From positions 1 through 64,000 of the forward strand of contig JAJDCQ010000202.1 in assembly GCA_029260755.1 (NCBI GenBank): 64,000 nucleotides of DNA. Direction: 5' to 3'. The translations under genes and the position numbers were made by a program. The notes beneath the pieces were generated by a model. It made no database searches. It worked only from the letters and a program-made list of their open reading frames with translations, and was not told where the DNA came from. Positions 25,641 to 35,258 of the stretch are shown here, piece after piece. The stretch is from Planctomycetota bacterium (GTDB lineage: Bacteria > Planctomycetota > J058 > JAJDCQ01). The first letter of the stretch is position 1, and each line of letters begins with the position of its first letter.

Positions 25641-27401
25641 CAAGTCCGCCGTGAGCGGGTTGGTGATCCATCCGTTCGCGGCGAGGAGGTCGAGCCAGCC
25701 GTCGTTGTCGACGTCGATGAAGCCCGAGCTCCAGTACCATCCCTGCGGGCGCGCGTTCGCCGCGTCGCTGACGTCCTCGAAGGTGCCGTCGCCCCGGTTC
25801 CGGAGGAGCCAGTTGCCGCCGAGCATGAAGTTGCCGACGTCCTCCCAGCGGTCGCCGAGGTGCTTCCGGAGGTCGAGGAAGACCTCCTGGAGGCGCGGGC
25901 GGCGCGCGCTCTGGACGATGTTGAGGATGTAGAAGCGGATGTTGACGCCCTGGCTGAACCAGCGCTGGTTGCTCCGGATGCTGCTGACGTAGAGGTCGAG
26001 GAGGCCGTCGCCGTCGTAGTCGCCGAAGCTCGCGGCCATCCCGGCCGAGACGGCCATCGCTCCCGACTCCTTCGCCACGTCGTCGAAGGTCGCGTCGCCG
26101 CGGTTGCGCAGGAGGAGGTTCCGGCCGAAGTCGTTCGCGAGGTAGACGTCCTGGTCGCCGTCGCCGTCGTAGTCGGCGATCGCGATCCCGAGGGTGAGCC
26201 CGACGTCGTCGGCGCCGCTCGCCTCGGAGACGTCGCGGAAGGTCAGGTCGCCGTTGCCGAGGTAGAGCCGGTTCGGCGCGCCGTTGCGGCTGTAGTGGAT
26301 CATGTCCGGGATCCGCGTCTTCGCGTCGAGGAAGCGGCCGACGTAGAGGTCGAGGTGTCCGTCGCCGTCGAGGTCGGCGAGGGCGAGGGCGCTCGTCATG
26401 TCGTCGGGCGGAAGGCCGCTCTCGTCGGTGACGTCGGAGAAGCGCCCCGCCCCGTCGTTCCGGAAGAGGCGATTGCGGCCGTAGAAGAAGCCGACGTAGA
26501 GGTCGCGGTCGCCGTCCTCGTCGAGGTCGCCGAAGATGGCCGCCGTCGCGTGGCGGAGCCCGGTCAGCCCGGCCGCCTCGGTGTGGTCCTCGAACCGGCC
26601 CGTCCCGTCATTGATGAAGAGGCGCGGCTCCTCGCCGCTGAGGAGGAAGAGGTCGTCGTCGCCGTCGCCGTCGACGTCAGCCGCGTTCACGCCGCCGACC
26701 GCGTGACGGATCGCCTGGTCGCGGAGCACCTGCGATGGCGGGAGGAAGCGCCCGTCGGCGTGATCGACGAAGTCGATCCCGCGCGCGCGGGCGGTCTCGA
26801 CGAAGTGGTCGCCCGGGCCGACGACGGTCTCGCCCTCGATGAGCTCGATCGTGAGAAGCTCGCGGCTCTTCTCGTGCCGGGCGAACCGACCCCGGAACAT
26901 CCCGCGCTCGCTCCGGACCTCGCCCTCGGTCGTCCGGCCGAGCAGCTCGAACCGGAACCGCGCGGTCGCCGTCCCGTCGGCCTCGAGCCGATCGAGGAAG
27001 TGGAGCTTGAAGAGCGTCATCTCGAGCGACGCGAACCGCGCCCGCCAGTCGACGAGGAGCTTCTGGGCCGCCTCCCGGTCGGTCCCGAGCGACGGCCCGG
27101 CCTCCCAGCGCCAGATCCGGACGCCGTGCCTCTCGTCGGCCTCGCGCTGGACGATCGACGGGACCGGCCGCCCGGCGCCGAACTCGGCGTCGAGGAGCAG
27201 CTCCGCCGCGGCGGGGTCGCCGGACGCGAAGGCGGTGCCGAACGACTTCAGCGCCTTGTTGATCGCGATCCCGGCCGCGTTGTAGTCGGACGCGGAGACG
27301 CCGTCCTCGAGGACGGGACGATCGGCGCCGGCGCGGTCGGGCGAGGCGGCGGCCGCGAGGAGCGACAGGGCGAAGGCGAGCGCGACGCGGCCTCGCTTCA
27401 C
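25638..27401 (-). CDS. Secreted FG-GAP repeat protein (CRTAC1-like), N-terminal portion up to in-frame TGA
   Basis: This 587-residue stretch starts with a signal peptide (VKRGRVALAFALSLLAAAA) and a 200-residue region of unknown fold. Then come six calcium-loop FG-GAP motifs of the form DxDxDG: DVDGDGDDD, DLDEDGDRD, DLDGDGHLD, DYDGDGDQD, DYDGDGLLD and DVDNDGWLD. Together they form most of a beta-propeller. In the ASPIC/UnbV (CRTAC1-like) family a seventh repeat and a C-terminal domain follow, and they do follow here, in frame, but behind TGA. The GTG start overlaps the stop of the gene before it (GTGA at 27398-27401). The protein would act in the periplasm or at the surface. If the TGA ends translation, it lacks the ASPIC domain and the membrane anchor. 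Confidence 0.85.
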   Translation of the reverse strand: MKRGRVALAFALSLLAAAASPDRAGADRPVLEDGVSASDYNAAGIAINKALKSFGTAFASGDPAAAELLLDAEFGAGRPVPSIVQREADERHGVRIWRWEAGPSLGTDREAAQKLLVDWRARFASLEMTLFKLHFLDRLEADGTATARFRFELLGRTTEGEVRSERGMFRGRFARHEKSRELLTIELIEGETVVGPGDHFVETARARGIDFVDHADGRFLPPSQVLRDQAIRHAVGGVNAADVDGDGDDDLFLLSGEEPRLFINDGTGRFEDHTEAAGLTGLRHATAAIFGDLDEDGDRDLYVGFFYGRNRLFRNDGAGRFSDVTDESGLPPDDMTSALALADLDGDGHLDLYVGRFLDAKTRIPDMIHYSRNGAPNRLYLGNGDLTFRDVSEASGADDVGLTLGIAIADYDGDGDQDVYLANDFGRNLLLRNRGDATFDDVAKESGAMAVSAGMAASFGDYDGDGLLDLYVSSIRSNQRWFSQGVNIRFYILNIVQSARRPRLQEVFLDLRKHLGDRWEDVGNFMLGGNWLLRNRGDGTFEDVSDAANARPQGWYWSSGFIDVDNDGWLDLLAANGWITNPLTADL

Positions 27402-27943
27402 GACGACCCCTTCTTCGGGCGGCCCGATGCATCGGTGTACTCGAGCTGGCGGAGGAGCTCGACCGAGACGAGGAGCTTCCCCTCCCAGGAGAAGACCCAC
27501 TCGGCGACCTTGCGGCCGTAGAAGAGGATCGACTCGCCGGTGTCGCCGGCGGCGCGGCCGGTCGGCTCGCCGAAGATCGACCGGATCTCGTCCGCGGGCG
27601 TCTCGGGGGTGAGCTTGATCGCCTCGCCGCTCTTGAGGAACTCCCCGCCGAACGGGCGGCGCTTCGCGTCCTTGGTCACGAACGCCGTGATGTCGACGAG
27701 CTTGCCGTCGGCGGCGCCGACCGCGAAGCCGCGGTCGGGGTAGTCGAAGATGCTCGCATCCTCCTGATGAGCGTTCCCGCTCGGTCCGAGGCTCGAGAGA
27801 AGCTCGATCGGCTCGCCGAGCTTGACGCCGCAGAACGAGAGGGCGTCGAAGTCGATCGCGAGCTTCATGCGCGTGTCGCGGGTCCAGTCCTTGGTCAGGT
27901 TGCCCACGCCGCGGACGCGATTCCAGAGGTCGCCGAGCCCCAT
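27398..27943 (-). CDS. Hypothetical protein in lipid/export operon
   Basis: This 181-residue soluble protein has no signal peptide. An excellent ribosome binding site (AAGGAGGAGGAG) precedes the ATG. It has mixed alpha/beta composition, with segments AIDFDALSFCGVKLGEPIEL and ADEIRSIFGEPTGRA that look like repeated small motifs of the type seen in DUFs of planctomycetes, but I cannot name the family. Its stop overlaps the start of the FG-GAP gene (GTGA), so the two products are made in step. The strong ribosome binding site, after a 40-bp gap from the GNAT gene, marks it as a re-initiation point within the long transcript. Confidence 0.65.
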   Translation of the reverse strand: MGLGDLWNRVRGVGNLTKDWTRDTRMKLAIDFDALSFCGVKLGEPIELLSSLGPSGNAHQEDASIFDYPDRGFAVGAADGKLVDITAFVTKDAKRRPFGGEFLKSGEAIKLTPETPADEIRSIFGEPTGRAAGDTGESILFYGRKVAEWVFSWEGKLLVSVELLRQLEYTDASGRPKKGSS

Positions 27944-27983
27944 CGGATTCTCCTCCTCCTTGGCGTGCGTTCCGGCGTCCTGG

Positions 27984-29120
27984 CTAGACGAGCGCCATCT
28001 CGAAGCCCGGACGTCCCGGCCCCAAATCGAGGTCGTTCCACCGGCTCCCGGGTCGACTCATGACGTAGAGGGTGGCCGGGAGAGCCGTCGTCCGGTAGCG
28101 GGCGAACGCCGGGGCGAGCGGGTCGTCCCGCTCGACGTAGGCGCAGATGAAATGGCGCCCGCTGCCGTGGAGATCATGGTAGATCCGGTCGAGGAGCGCC
28201 GCCATCGTCGCGGGGTCGTCTTCCGCGATCGAGACGTGGGTCAGATAGACGTAGCGGAACAGACCGCCGGGCGGCGGCAGCGGCGGGAACCGCGCGAAGA
28301 AGGCGCCGAGGTTGAAGGCGCGCTTGATCCAGCGCATCCGGCCCTCGTACGCCAGCACCCGGAACCGCTTCACCGGGCCGGCGTCCCAGGGGGCGGCGAC
28401 GCCGCGGAGACGGCCGGCGCCGTCGTGCGCGACGTAGAAGCTGTCGATCGTCAGGCCGGGCCAGCGAGCGAGTCGCTTTCGCAGGAGCGCCTCGTCGAAG
28501 CAGTAGCCGAACGGGCGGGCGCGGTGGTCCTCCTCGAGCCGGGCGGCGATGGCGGCCACGTCGTCCTCGGTCGCCCGGCGGACGGTGAGGTCGGTCGGCC
28601 GCGGACGCCCGCGCGTCGTCATCTGGATGTTCAGGATGTGGAAGCTCCGGAGCGGCCGGTAGACCGGCTTGTCGGGGAAGCGCCGCGTCCGCCGGACGAG
28701 CGCCGCCTTCGCGAGGCGGTTGCTGTCGATCACGGCGGTGAGCATCGCCTCGCACCCGAACGCGTCGCACGCGTCGCCGAAGATCTCGCCGAACATCCGG
28801 CCGAGGAAGAACCCGCCCCGGAGCGCCTCACCGAACCGGAGGTCGCCGGCGTAGCCGACGCGGCAGCGGGAGCCCTCGAGCCAGCCGTCGCGGCCGAGGA
28901 GGGCGGCGATGCCCTCGATGGAGCCGCCGACGTCCGCGATCCAGACTCGCCGCTCCACCTCCTGGAGGTCGTAGAGGGCGAAGAAGTCGGGGTCGCGCTC
29001 GACGGCGAGGCGGAGGTCGGCGTCCATCGTCACCCGCGCGAAGAGCTCGCACAGGGCGGCGCCGTCCTCGGGGCGGGCGAGGCGGGGCTCGGGCTTCGGG
29101 CTCTCGGACGGCCGGCTCAT
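27984..29120 (-). CDS. GNAT-type acetyltransferase-like protein
   Basis: The 378-residue product appears to hold two GNAT-like halves. The N-terminal one begins RLARPEDGAALCELFARV and includes GYAGDLRFGEALRGGFFLGRM; the second starts TVRRATEDDVAAIAARLEED, a standard GNAT opening, and continues to YVAHDGAGRLRGVAAPWDAG. The acetyl-CoA pyrophosphate loop (R/Q-x2-G-x-G/A) is not clear-cut, so the acyl donor and even activity are uncertain. The ATG overlaps the TGA of the kinase gene upstream (ATGA at 29117-29120). I reject the longer frame because its first 299 codons are the shadow of that kinase. Confidence 0.7.
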   Translation of the reverse strand: MSRPSESPKPEPRLARPEDGAALCELFARVTMDADLRLAVERDPDFFALYDLQEVERRVWIADVGGSIEGIAALLGRDGWLEGSRCRVGYAGDLRFGEALRGGFFLGRMFGEIFGDACDAFGCEAMLTAVIDSNRLAKAALVRRTRRFPDKPVYRPLRSFHILNIQMTTRGRPRPTDLTVRRATEDDVAAIAARLEEDHRARPFGYCFDEALLRKRLARWPGLTIDSFYVAHDGAGRLRGVAAPWDAGPVKRFRVLAYEGRMRWIKRAFNLGAFFARFPPLPPPGGLFRYVYLTHVSIAEDDPATMAALLDRIYHDLHGSGRHFICAYVERDDPLAPAFARYRTTALPATLYVMSRPGSRWNDLDLGPGRPGFEMALV

Positions 29121-32047
29121 CGGTCGTCGTCGTTCTCCGCGAGCCTCGCCTCGCACGCGCCGATGAGCGGGGTGAGGTCGACGCCCCCGAGGTCGTCGCG
29201 CTCGGCGACATCGCGCCAGAGCCGGACCAGCGCCGACCAGTCCTCCGGTCCGAGTTGCTCGGCGTGCGGGTCCGAGCGGATCGCGTCGGCCGCCTGGTCG
29301 ACCTGCCCGTCGATGACCCGTCGGGCGACCCGCGCGAGGAACCGGTAATCCTCGATCGTGCGCCGGCGCTCGGCCTGGTCGGAGCGGATCGGTTCGTCGA
29401 AGTCGGTCGCCTCGCCGATCGCCGAGAGGGCCGCCAGGGCGCGGGGGTCCCGGTGGGCCGCCGCGTGCTGCGAGGCGACCTCCCAGACGACCCACGGCTC
29501 GATCCTCACGGCCTCCATCCGATCGAGGACGGCTCGCGTGTCCTGGCAGAGCTGCGGGTCGTCGGCGCACGTCGCCGGCCCGCGCATGCGCCTGCGGAGG
29601 TGGCTCGACGCCGCGTGGGCCGTCTTCCGCTGGCGACTCTCGATCAGGTCGATGGTCGCGGGGAAGGCCTCGAGGGCTCGGATGAACACGGGGGCGTCCG
29701 CGGGGTCGGGCGGATCCCGGAATCCGAGGACCTGCGCTCGCCGGCAGAACGGGTCGAGATGTCGGGGCGTCTCGAGGAGGTTGCGGTCCCAGGCGCGCTC
29801 GAGAGCGACCAGGATCCAGGCGGTCCAGCTCTCCGCCGCGACGCCATCGATTGGAGGGGGATCGGGGAGGTCCGGCTCGTCGGCGAACTCCCAGAGGCAG
29901 TCCTTCATCGCGTAGGCGGTCTCGGCGAGCACCCAGGCCGGGACCGGATCGCCGGCCGCCTCGGCGTTCAGGACGGCCTCGAGCGTCGGCCACTGGCTCA
30001 GGACGGAACGCCGCCACGCCCAGTGCATCTTGGTGGTCTTGATGAGCTCATCGTACCGCGCTCGCCACAGGGTCGCCGCGTGGCAGAACCGCTCCGCGAG
30101 GCTGGCCTGGCGGTGAGGGAGCAGCTCGTTCCGGATCCACTCGAGGCTCGAAGACTCCTCCGTCTCGCTCTCCGCGACGACTCGGTCGTCGAGCGCCAGG
30201 AGGCTCTCGATGCCGTTGGGACTGCCGGCGACGAGCTGAAGGAAGACGCCGTGGAGATAGCCCCGCTCGCGCTTGCCCACGGACATCTCGGTGTTGCGGT
30301 CCCGCCCGAGCTGCTCGACGAGCGCCTCGCGCGCCGGCCCGGTGAGCAGCCTCGAGGCGAGTCGGAGGAGCTCGGAGAGGTCGGGCTCGGCGCCGCGGGC
30401 GGGGGCGACGTGGATCAGCGCGGTCAGCCGCGCGCTGGCCTCGGGCGCGAGCTCCTCCGGCGGCTCCGTCGAGGTCGGGTCGAGCAGGTCCGTCAGCTCG
30501 ACGACGACTCGCCGGAGCTCGCGGAGCTCGAGGTCTCGCGCGAAGGGGGTCGCGTCCTCGGGGAGGAGCCGCTCGAGCTGGCGCAGCTGGATGCGTCTTC
30601 GGAGATCGACGTCGTCCGGGTTGGTCTCGGGCGCGTCGAGCTGTCCCAGCGCGCGGACGACACGATGAGTGAAGGGGAGGTCCTCCGGCTCGACGGACGC
30701 GCCGGCGATCTCGCGGGCCAGATGCCGGATCGCCTCGGGCGACGCGCGGTCCTTCGCAGGCGGGAGCTGCCCGAGGATCGCGCGCAGCGACGGCGTCTCG
30801 CCGAGCCGGGCGAGCGTCTCGAGCGCGTTGGTGCGGTCGCCGTCGTCGACCCGGGCCAGTCTGGCGACCTCGGACACGCGGTCGGTCTCGGCCGGATCGC
30901 CGGAGATCGCCTGGTGCAGCGCGGCGAGGAGCCGGCTGCGCCGGCGCAGGCTCGCGTCTCGGACGCCGAGCTCGACGAGACGCGCATCGAGGGCCGCGGC
31001 CTCGGCGAGCGCATCGCGGTCGCCGGTGAGCGCCCGCGCGTGCACGGCGGCGAGTCGCTCGGCGGGTGAGCGGCGCGGCCAGGTAATCCAGACGACGCCC
31101 GCCACGATCGCGACGGCGAGGAGCAGGGCCGCGAGCGCGCCGACGAGGCGTCGCTCGCTCGGCGCGGCTCCGGTCAGCGCGTCGAGGGGCTCGTTCCGGA
31201 GCCAGCGCTCGAGGTCGTCGGCCAGCGCGTCCGCCGAGGGGTAGCGGTCGTCCGGGCGCTTCGCGATCGCTCGGTGGCAGACGGCCTCCAGGCCGGTGGG
31301 CACCGCGTCCTCACGGACGGTGCTGGGCGGTGATGGCTCGGTGGCGAGGACGCGGCGGAGCGTCTCGATCGGCGTGAGGCCGCCCTCGATCGGAGGTCGG
31401 CCGGCGAGCGCCGCGTAGAGGAGGGCGCCGAGGCCGTAGACGTCGGTGCGCTCGCCGACCTCGGCGCCGGCGAGCGTCGGGTCGACCTGCTCGGGCGCCA
31501 TGAACGCCGGCGTTCCGACGATCTCACCGGTCGCGGTGAGGCGCGTCATCGCCGGGTCGGTGGCGAGCCCGAAGTCGAGGATGCGCGGGGTGCCGTCCGG
31601 GGCGATCACCACGTTCGCCGGCTTGAGGTCGCGGTGGAGCACCCCGGCGCGATGGACGTGGGCGATCCCGCGGGCGGCGCCGGCGACGATCCGGGCGGCG
31701 CCGGTGGGGTCGAGCGGTCCGCGCGCGATCGATCGGTCGAGCGGCTCGCCCTCGGCGAGGTCCATCGCGGAGTGGAGGATGCCGCGGTCGACCTCGATCG
31801 AGTGCACCTGGACGAGGTTCGGATGCGGGCGGACCCGCGCGAGGAGCTCCGCCTCGCGCCGGAAGCGCTCGAGCTCCTCCCGGTCGGGACCGCCGGCTCC
31901 CAGGGCGAGGATGACCTTGACGGCGCGGATCGCCCCGGTCTCCGCGTGCCGGGCCCGGAAGACGGCGCCCATGCCTCCGCGTCCGAGCTCATCGAGGAGG
32001 ATGTACTGGCCGAGGCGCTCGCCGGGGCGGGGCAGGGCGGTCGTCAT
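29117..32047 (-). CDS. Ser/Thr protein kinase with TM segment and large helical ectodomain
   Basis: This 976-residue kinase has an intact catalytic domain at about residues 14-275: GRGGMGAVF, RAVKVILA, HRDLKPAN and LDFGLATD, with the activation-loop segment GTPAFMAPEQ. A membrane helix lies at about 299-322. The following 650 residues are helical without a recognised domain. They resemble the ectodomain of the neighbouring kinase (for example FLQLVAGSPNGIES here and FLQLVAGVPDGVES there), so the two arose by duplication. The ATG overlaps the stop of that kinase gene (ATGA at 32044-32047). Presence in an operon with Rieske, RND and flippase-like genes suggests it controls or senses that pathway. 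Confidence 0.93.
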   Translation of the reverse strand: MTTALPRPGERLGQYILLDELGRGGMGAVFRARHAETGAIRAVKVILALGAGGPDREELERFRREAELLARVRPHPNLVQVHSIEVDRGILHSAMDLAEGEPLDRSIARGPLDPTGAARIVAGAARGIAHVHRAGVLHRDLKPANVVIAPDGTPRILDFGLATDPAMTRLTATGEIVGTPAFMAPEQVDPTLAGAEVGERTDVYGLGALLYAALAGRPPIEGGLTPIETLRRVLATEPSPPSTVREDAVPTGLEAVCHRAIAKRPDDRYPSADALADDLERWLRNEPLDALTGAAPSERRLVGALAALLLAVAIVAGVVWITWPRRSPAERLAAVHARALTGDRDALAEAAALDARLVELGVRDASLRRRSRLLAALHQAISGDPAETDRVSEVARLARVDDGDRTNALETLARLGETPSLRAILGQLPPAKDRASPEAIRHLAREIAGASVEPEDLPFTHRVVRALGQLDAPETNPDDVDLRRRIQLRQLERLLPEDATPFARDLELRELRRVVVELTDLLDPTSTEPPEELAPEASARLTALIHVAPARGAEPDLSELLRLASRLLTGPAREALVEQLGRDRNTEMSVGKRERGYLHGVFLQLVAGSPNGIESLLALDDRVVAESETEESSSLEWIRNELLPHRQASLAERFCHAATLWRARYDELIKTTKMHWAWRRSVLSQWPTLEAVLNAEAAGDPVPAWVLAETAYAMKDCLWEFADEPDLPDPPPIDGVAAESWTAWILVALERAWDRNLLETPRHLDPFCRRAQVLGFRDPPDPADAPVFIRALEAFPATIDLIESRQRKTAHAASSHLRRRMRGPATCADDPQLCQDTRAVLDRMEAVRIEPWVVWEVASQHAAAHRDPRALAALSAIGEATDFDEPIRSDQAERRRTIEDYRFLARVARRVIDGQVDQAADAIRSDPHAEQLGPEDWSALVRLWRDVAERDDLGGVDLTPLIGACEARLAENDDDR

Positions 32048-35000
32048 CGGTCGCCCTCCCTCTCTCGTTCTCGCTCGTCCTCGTCCTCGGGCGGGTCGGG
32101 GGCGTCGCGGTCCCGGAGCTTCGCGGCGTGGCCGCGAGCGATCTCGGCCTCGCGCTCGTTGCCGAGGGCGTCGAGCCTCCTGGCGACGCGATCGAGGAGG
32201 TCGGCGGCGGCCGGCGGGGCGTCGCGACGTCGCGCCAGGCTCGCCAGCGCGTACATGAGCTGGATCGTCGCGCTCGGCGCCTTCGGAGGGAGGAGGGCGA
32301 GTGCGTGACGAAAGCACTCGATCGAGAGTCGCGCCTCGCCGGTGTCGGTCCAGAGACGGCCGAGCGCCGTCCAGTTGGTGTGACGAAGCTCGGGCGGCCG
32401 GGCCCGAATCAGGTCGAGCGCGGCGAGGCGCCCCGAGGCGACGGCCTGCCGCCTCCGGCCATCAATGACCGCGACCGCGCAGGCGGCCGCCAGGCGGTAG
32501 TGGGCGACGACGCGCCTGCCGGCCGGATCGTCGCCCGGCCGGAGTCCCCGCGTCTCGAGCGCGGCGAGCGCCTCGAGGTCCGCGTGGACGACGGCGTGGC
32601 GCGCCTCGGTCTGCCACACGATCACGCGATAAGGCTGGATCCGGCGAATCTCGCGGATCAGGTCGGTGAGCGAATCGTGCCGGGGCTCTCCTTCCTGGCA
32701 GGGCTTTGCCTTGGCGAGCTGGCCCAGGATGAAGATCGCGATCGCGTGGACGAGGGTCTTCGGCCGGTTCTCGAAGAGGGACTCGGAGGCGACCGTCTCG
32801 ATGGTCCGGAGCGCCTCGCGGAGGACGCCCGGGGTCTCGGGGTCGTCGGGCCGGATCCGGGCCATCCAGACGGCGCGACGGTGGTAGACGGCGAAGCGAC
32901 GGCGCGCTCGAGGGCGCCGCTGCTCCCGTCCCCACGCGTCCCGGAGGAGCTCGTCGACGAGCTCCGACCAGGTCCCGGGGCCGCCCTCGGGTGGGCGGGG
33001 CGAGGTGCCGTTCTCGTCGAGCTCGCTGGCCCCGATCCGGAACGCGAGCTCGGCGATCACCCACGGCGGAAGCTCCGGGCCCTCGGCCCTGGCGCCGAGG
33101 ACCGACTCGAACACGGCCCACTGCTGGAGCAAGCCCGCGCGGTAGTCTCCCGGGGCGGGCTGGTCCGGCGAGTCGGGTCGGCGTCGGAGGCGCTCGGTCA
33201 AGGCCGCGTCGGTCGCGGAGGTCGCGAGGGCCGTCGCGTGGCAGAACCGCTCGACGAGATCGACGTCGGCGTCGTTCGCGAGGCGGGCGACCGTCGCCAG
33301 GACGCTCGCCCGCCGCTCGCTGCCGGTCGGCCCGCAGTGGGAGTGGATACTCTCCACTCCGTCGGGCACGCCCGCCACGAGCTGGAGGAAGAGCGCCTGG
33401 CGGTAGGGACGTTCAATGTCTTCCTGGCCGGGGTCATCGGGGAGCGGCGCGAGGACGACCGACATGAGCTCCACCTCGAGCTCGGCGCGGGCGGCGAGGT
33501 CGGCCACCTCGAAGATCGGCGCCGCGACCTGCGCGATCGCTCGGTAGACCGGCTTGCCGGGATTCGTTCGCAGGCGGAGCTCGAAGAGGCGGCGCTGGGC
33601 CTCGCTGCTCATCGGGCGGAGACGCTCGTCCGCGGTGATGACGGCTGCGAGCCGCTCGATGACCTGGTCGATCTCCTCGCGAGGTCCGGACCAGTCCCTG
33701 GGAAGCGGCCTGGGGAGGGCGAGGAGACCGAGGAGGAGGCGTCGGGTCAACGCCTCGGCCGCGAGGGCGCGGTCTCGTGGCTCCTTGCTCAGCTCCGCGC
33801 TCGCGACCAGGTCGTCGAGGACGCGGCTCGACGGATCGAGCTCTTCGTGCCGCTCGAGGAGCGCCCTGGCGACCTCGGGGTTCGTCGCCTTGGCGACGTG
33901 CCGGAGCAGGCTCTCGCGCCCGATCGGGTCGGCCTCGAGGCGCTTCGCGAGCTCGACGAGCGCCTCGGGGCGTCGCGCCGCGACGAGGAGCTCGAGGAGG
34001 TCCGTCCGATCCGCCTCGGACGCGGCAGCCCAGGCGCTGACCGACGCCTCCGCGTCCCCGGCCAGCGCGCGCGAGGCGCCGATGAGGAGCTGGCAGCGCT
34101 CGGCGGTTTGCGTGGGCGTCGGGCCGAGCGCCTCGAGCTCCTGGCCGAGGTCGCCCAGGGCGCGGATCCTCTCGTGGCGGCCGGCGCGCAGGTCGGAGAG
34201 GCCATCCTGGATCCGGCTCTCGAGGGCGGCGAGCCGGTTCTGACGGGCGCGGCGGCGAGAGATCGCGGTGCCCGCGATCCCGAGGGACGCGAGGACCGCG
34301 AGCACCGCCAGAGCGATGGCCAGCGGGCGGCGGGCCGGCGCCACGCGCCGCCCGAGGCGGGCGACCGCTCCCGGTCGGCGGGCGAGCACGAGCTCGCCGC
34401 GCATCCAGCGGTCGAGGTCGTCGCCGAAGGCGTCCGCGCCGAGGTAGCGGTCGGTCGGTGACTTCGCGAGGGCCCGCAGGCAGACGGCCTCGAGGGGCAG
34501 CGGCGTCTCGCGCAGTGAGCTCGGCGGGGTCGGGTCCCGCCCCAGGACGCTCTGGAAGACCTCGAGGGCGGAGCCGACGGCGAGGATCGGCGGCCGTCCG
34601 GTGAGCGTTGCGTAGAGGATCGCGCCGAGGCCGTAGACGTCGGTCGCCTCGCCGATCCCGGCGCCGGCGACGTTCGGATCGACCTGCTCCGGCGCCATGA
34701 ACGACGGCGTGCCGAGGACCTCGCCGGTGAGGGTGAGGCGGCTCAGGGCCGGGTCGGTCGCGAGGCCGAAATCGAGGATGCGCGGGGTGCCGTCGGGGGC
34801 GACGATGAGGTTCGCCGGCTTGAGGTCGCGGTGGAGGACGCCGGCGCGGTGGACGTGGGCGATCCCGCGCGCCGCCCCGGTGACGATCCGCGCGGCCCTC
34901 TCGGGGGGCAGCGGGCCGCGGGCGATGATCCGGTCGAGCGGCTCGCCCTCGGCCAGGTCCATCGCGCAGTGGGGGATGCCCCGGTCGGACTCGATCGCGT

Positions 35001-35247
35001 GGATCCCGATCACGTTCGGGTGCGGCGGGACGCGGGCGAGGAGCTCGGCCTCGCGGCGGAAGCGGGCGATGTCCTCGGGGTAGGCCCCGCCGGTCCCGGC
35101 GAGGATCACCTTGACGGCGTGGACCGCGCCGGTCTCGGCGTGGCGGGCCCGGAAGACGGCGCCCATCCCGCCGCGTCCGAGCTCCTCGAGGAGGAGGTAG
35201 CGGCCGAGGCGCTGCCCGGGTCGGGGGATGGAGGAGGTCGGGGTCAA
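32044..35247 (-). CDS. Ser/Thr protein kinase, paralogue of the downstream kinase
   Basis: The product is 1067 residues. Catalytic motifs are complete: GRGGMGAVF, HAVKVILA, HRDLKPAN, LDFGLATD and GTPSFMAPEQ. A membrane helix spans about residues 307-328, followed by a long helical ectodomain with TPR-like parts near the end (IECFRHALALLPPKAPSA) and a highly charged Glu/Arg/Asp tail. I place the start at the TTG at 35247 (MTPTSSIPRPGQRLG), 11 bp after the Rieske stop; it aligns with MTTALPRPGERLG of its paralogue, and no ATG or GTG is available nearby. The longer frame adds 105 codons that are the shadow of the Rieske gene. Confidence 0.9.
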   Translation of the reverse strand: MTPTSSIPRPGQRLGRYLLLEELGRGGMGAVFRARHAETGAVHAVKVILAGTGGAYPEDIARFRREAELLARVPPHPNVIGIHAIESDRGIPHCAMDLAEGEPLDRIIARGPLPPERAARIVTGAARGIAHVHRAGVLHRDLKPANLIVAPDGTPRILDFGLATDPALSRLTLTGEVLGTPSFMAPEQVDPNVAGAGIGEATDVYGLGAILYATLTGRPPILAVGSALEVFQSVLGRDPTPPSSLRETPLPLEAVCLRALAKSPTDRYLGADAFGDDLDRWMRGELVLARRPGAVARLGRRVAPARRPLAIALAVLAVLASLGIAGTAISRRRARQNRLAALESRIQDGLSDLRAGRHERIRALGDLGQELEALGPTPTQTAERCQLLIGASRALAGDAEASVSAWAAASEADRTDLLELLVAARRPEALVELAKRLEADPIGRESLLRHVAKATNPEVARALLERHEELDPSSRVLDDLVASAELSKEPRDRALAAEALTRRLLLGLLALPRPLPRDWSGPREEIDQVIERLAAVITADERLRPMSSEAQRRLFELRLRTNPGKPVYRAIAQVAAPIFEVADLAARAELEVELMSVVLAPLPDDPGQEDIERPYRQALFLQLVAGVPDGVESIHSHCGPTGSERRASVLATVARLANDADVDLVERFCHATALATSATDAALTERLRRRPDSPDQPAPGDYRAGLLQQWAVFESVLGARAEGPELPPWVIAELAFRIGASELDENGTSPRPPEGGPGTWSELVDELLRDAWGREQRRPRARRRFAVYHRRAVWMARIRPDDPETPGVLREALRTIETVASESLFENRPKTLVHAIAIFILGQLAKAKPCQEGEPRHDSLTDLIREIRRIQPYRVIVWQTEARHAVVHADLEALAALETRGLRPGDDPAGRRVVAHYRLAAACAVAVIDGRRRQAVASGRLAALDLIRARPPELRHTNWTALGRLWTDTGEARLSIECFRHALALLPPKAPSATIQLMYALASLARRRDAPPAAADLLDRVARRLDALGNEREAEIARGHAAKLRDRDAPDPPEDEDEREREREGDR

Positions 35248-35258
35248 TGGCGGGCGGA

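Noticed and set aside
25507..25740. 77-codon frame starting at the GTG that overlaps the internal TGA
   Set aside because: It is in a different frame from the FG-GAP/ASPIC gene and its translation is an Arg-rich shadow, so it does not explain the interruption as a coupled second gene.
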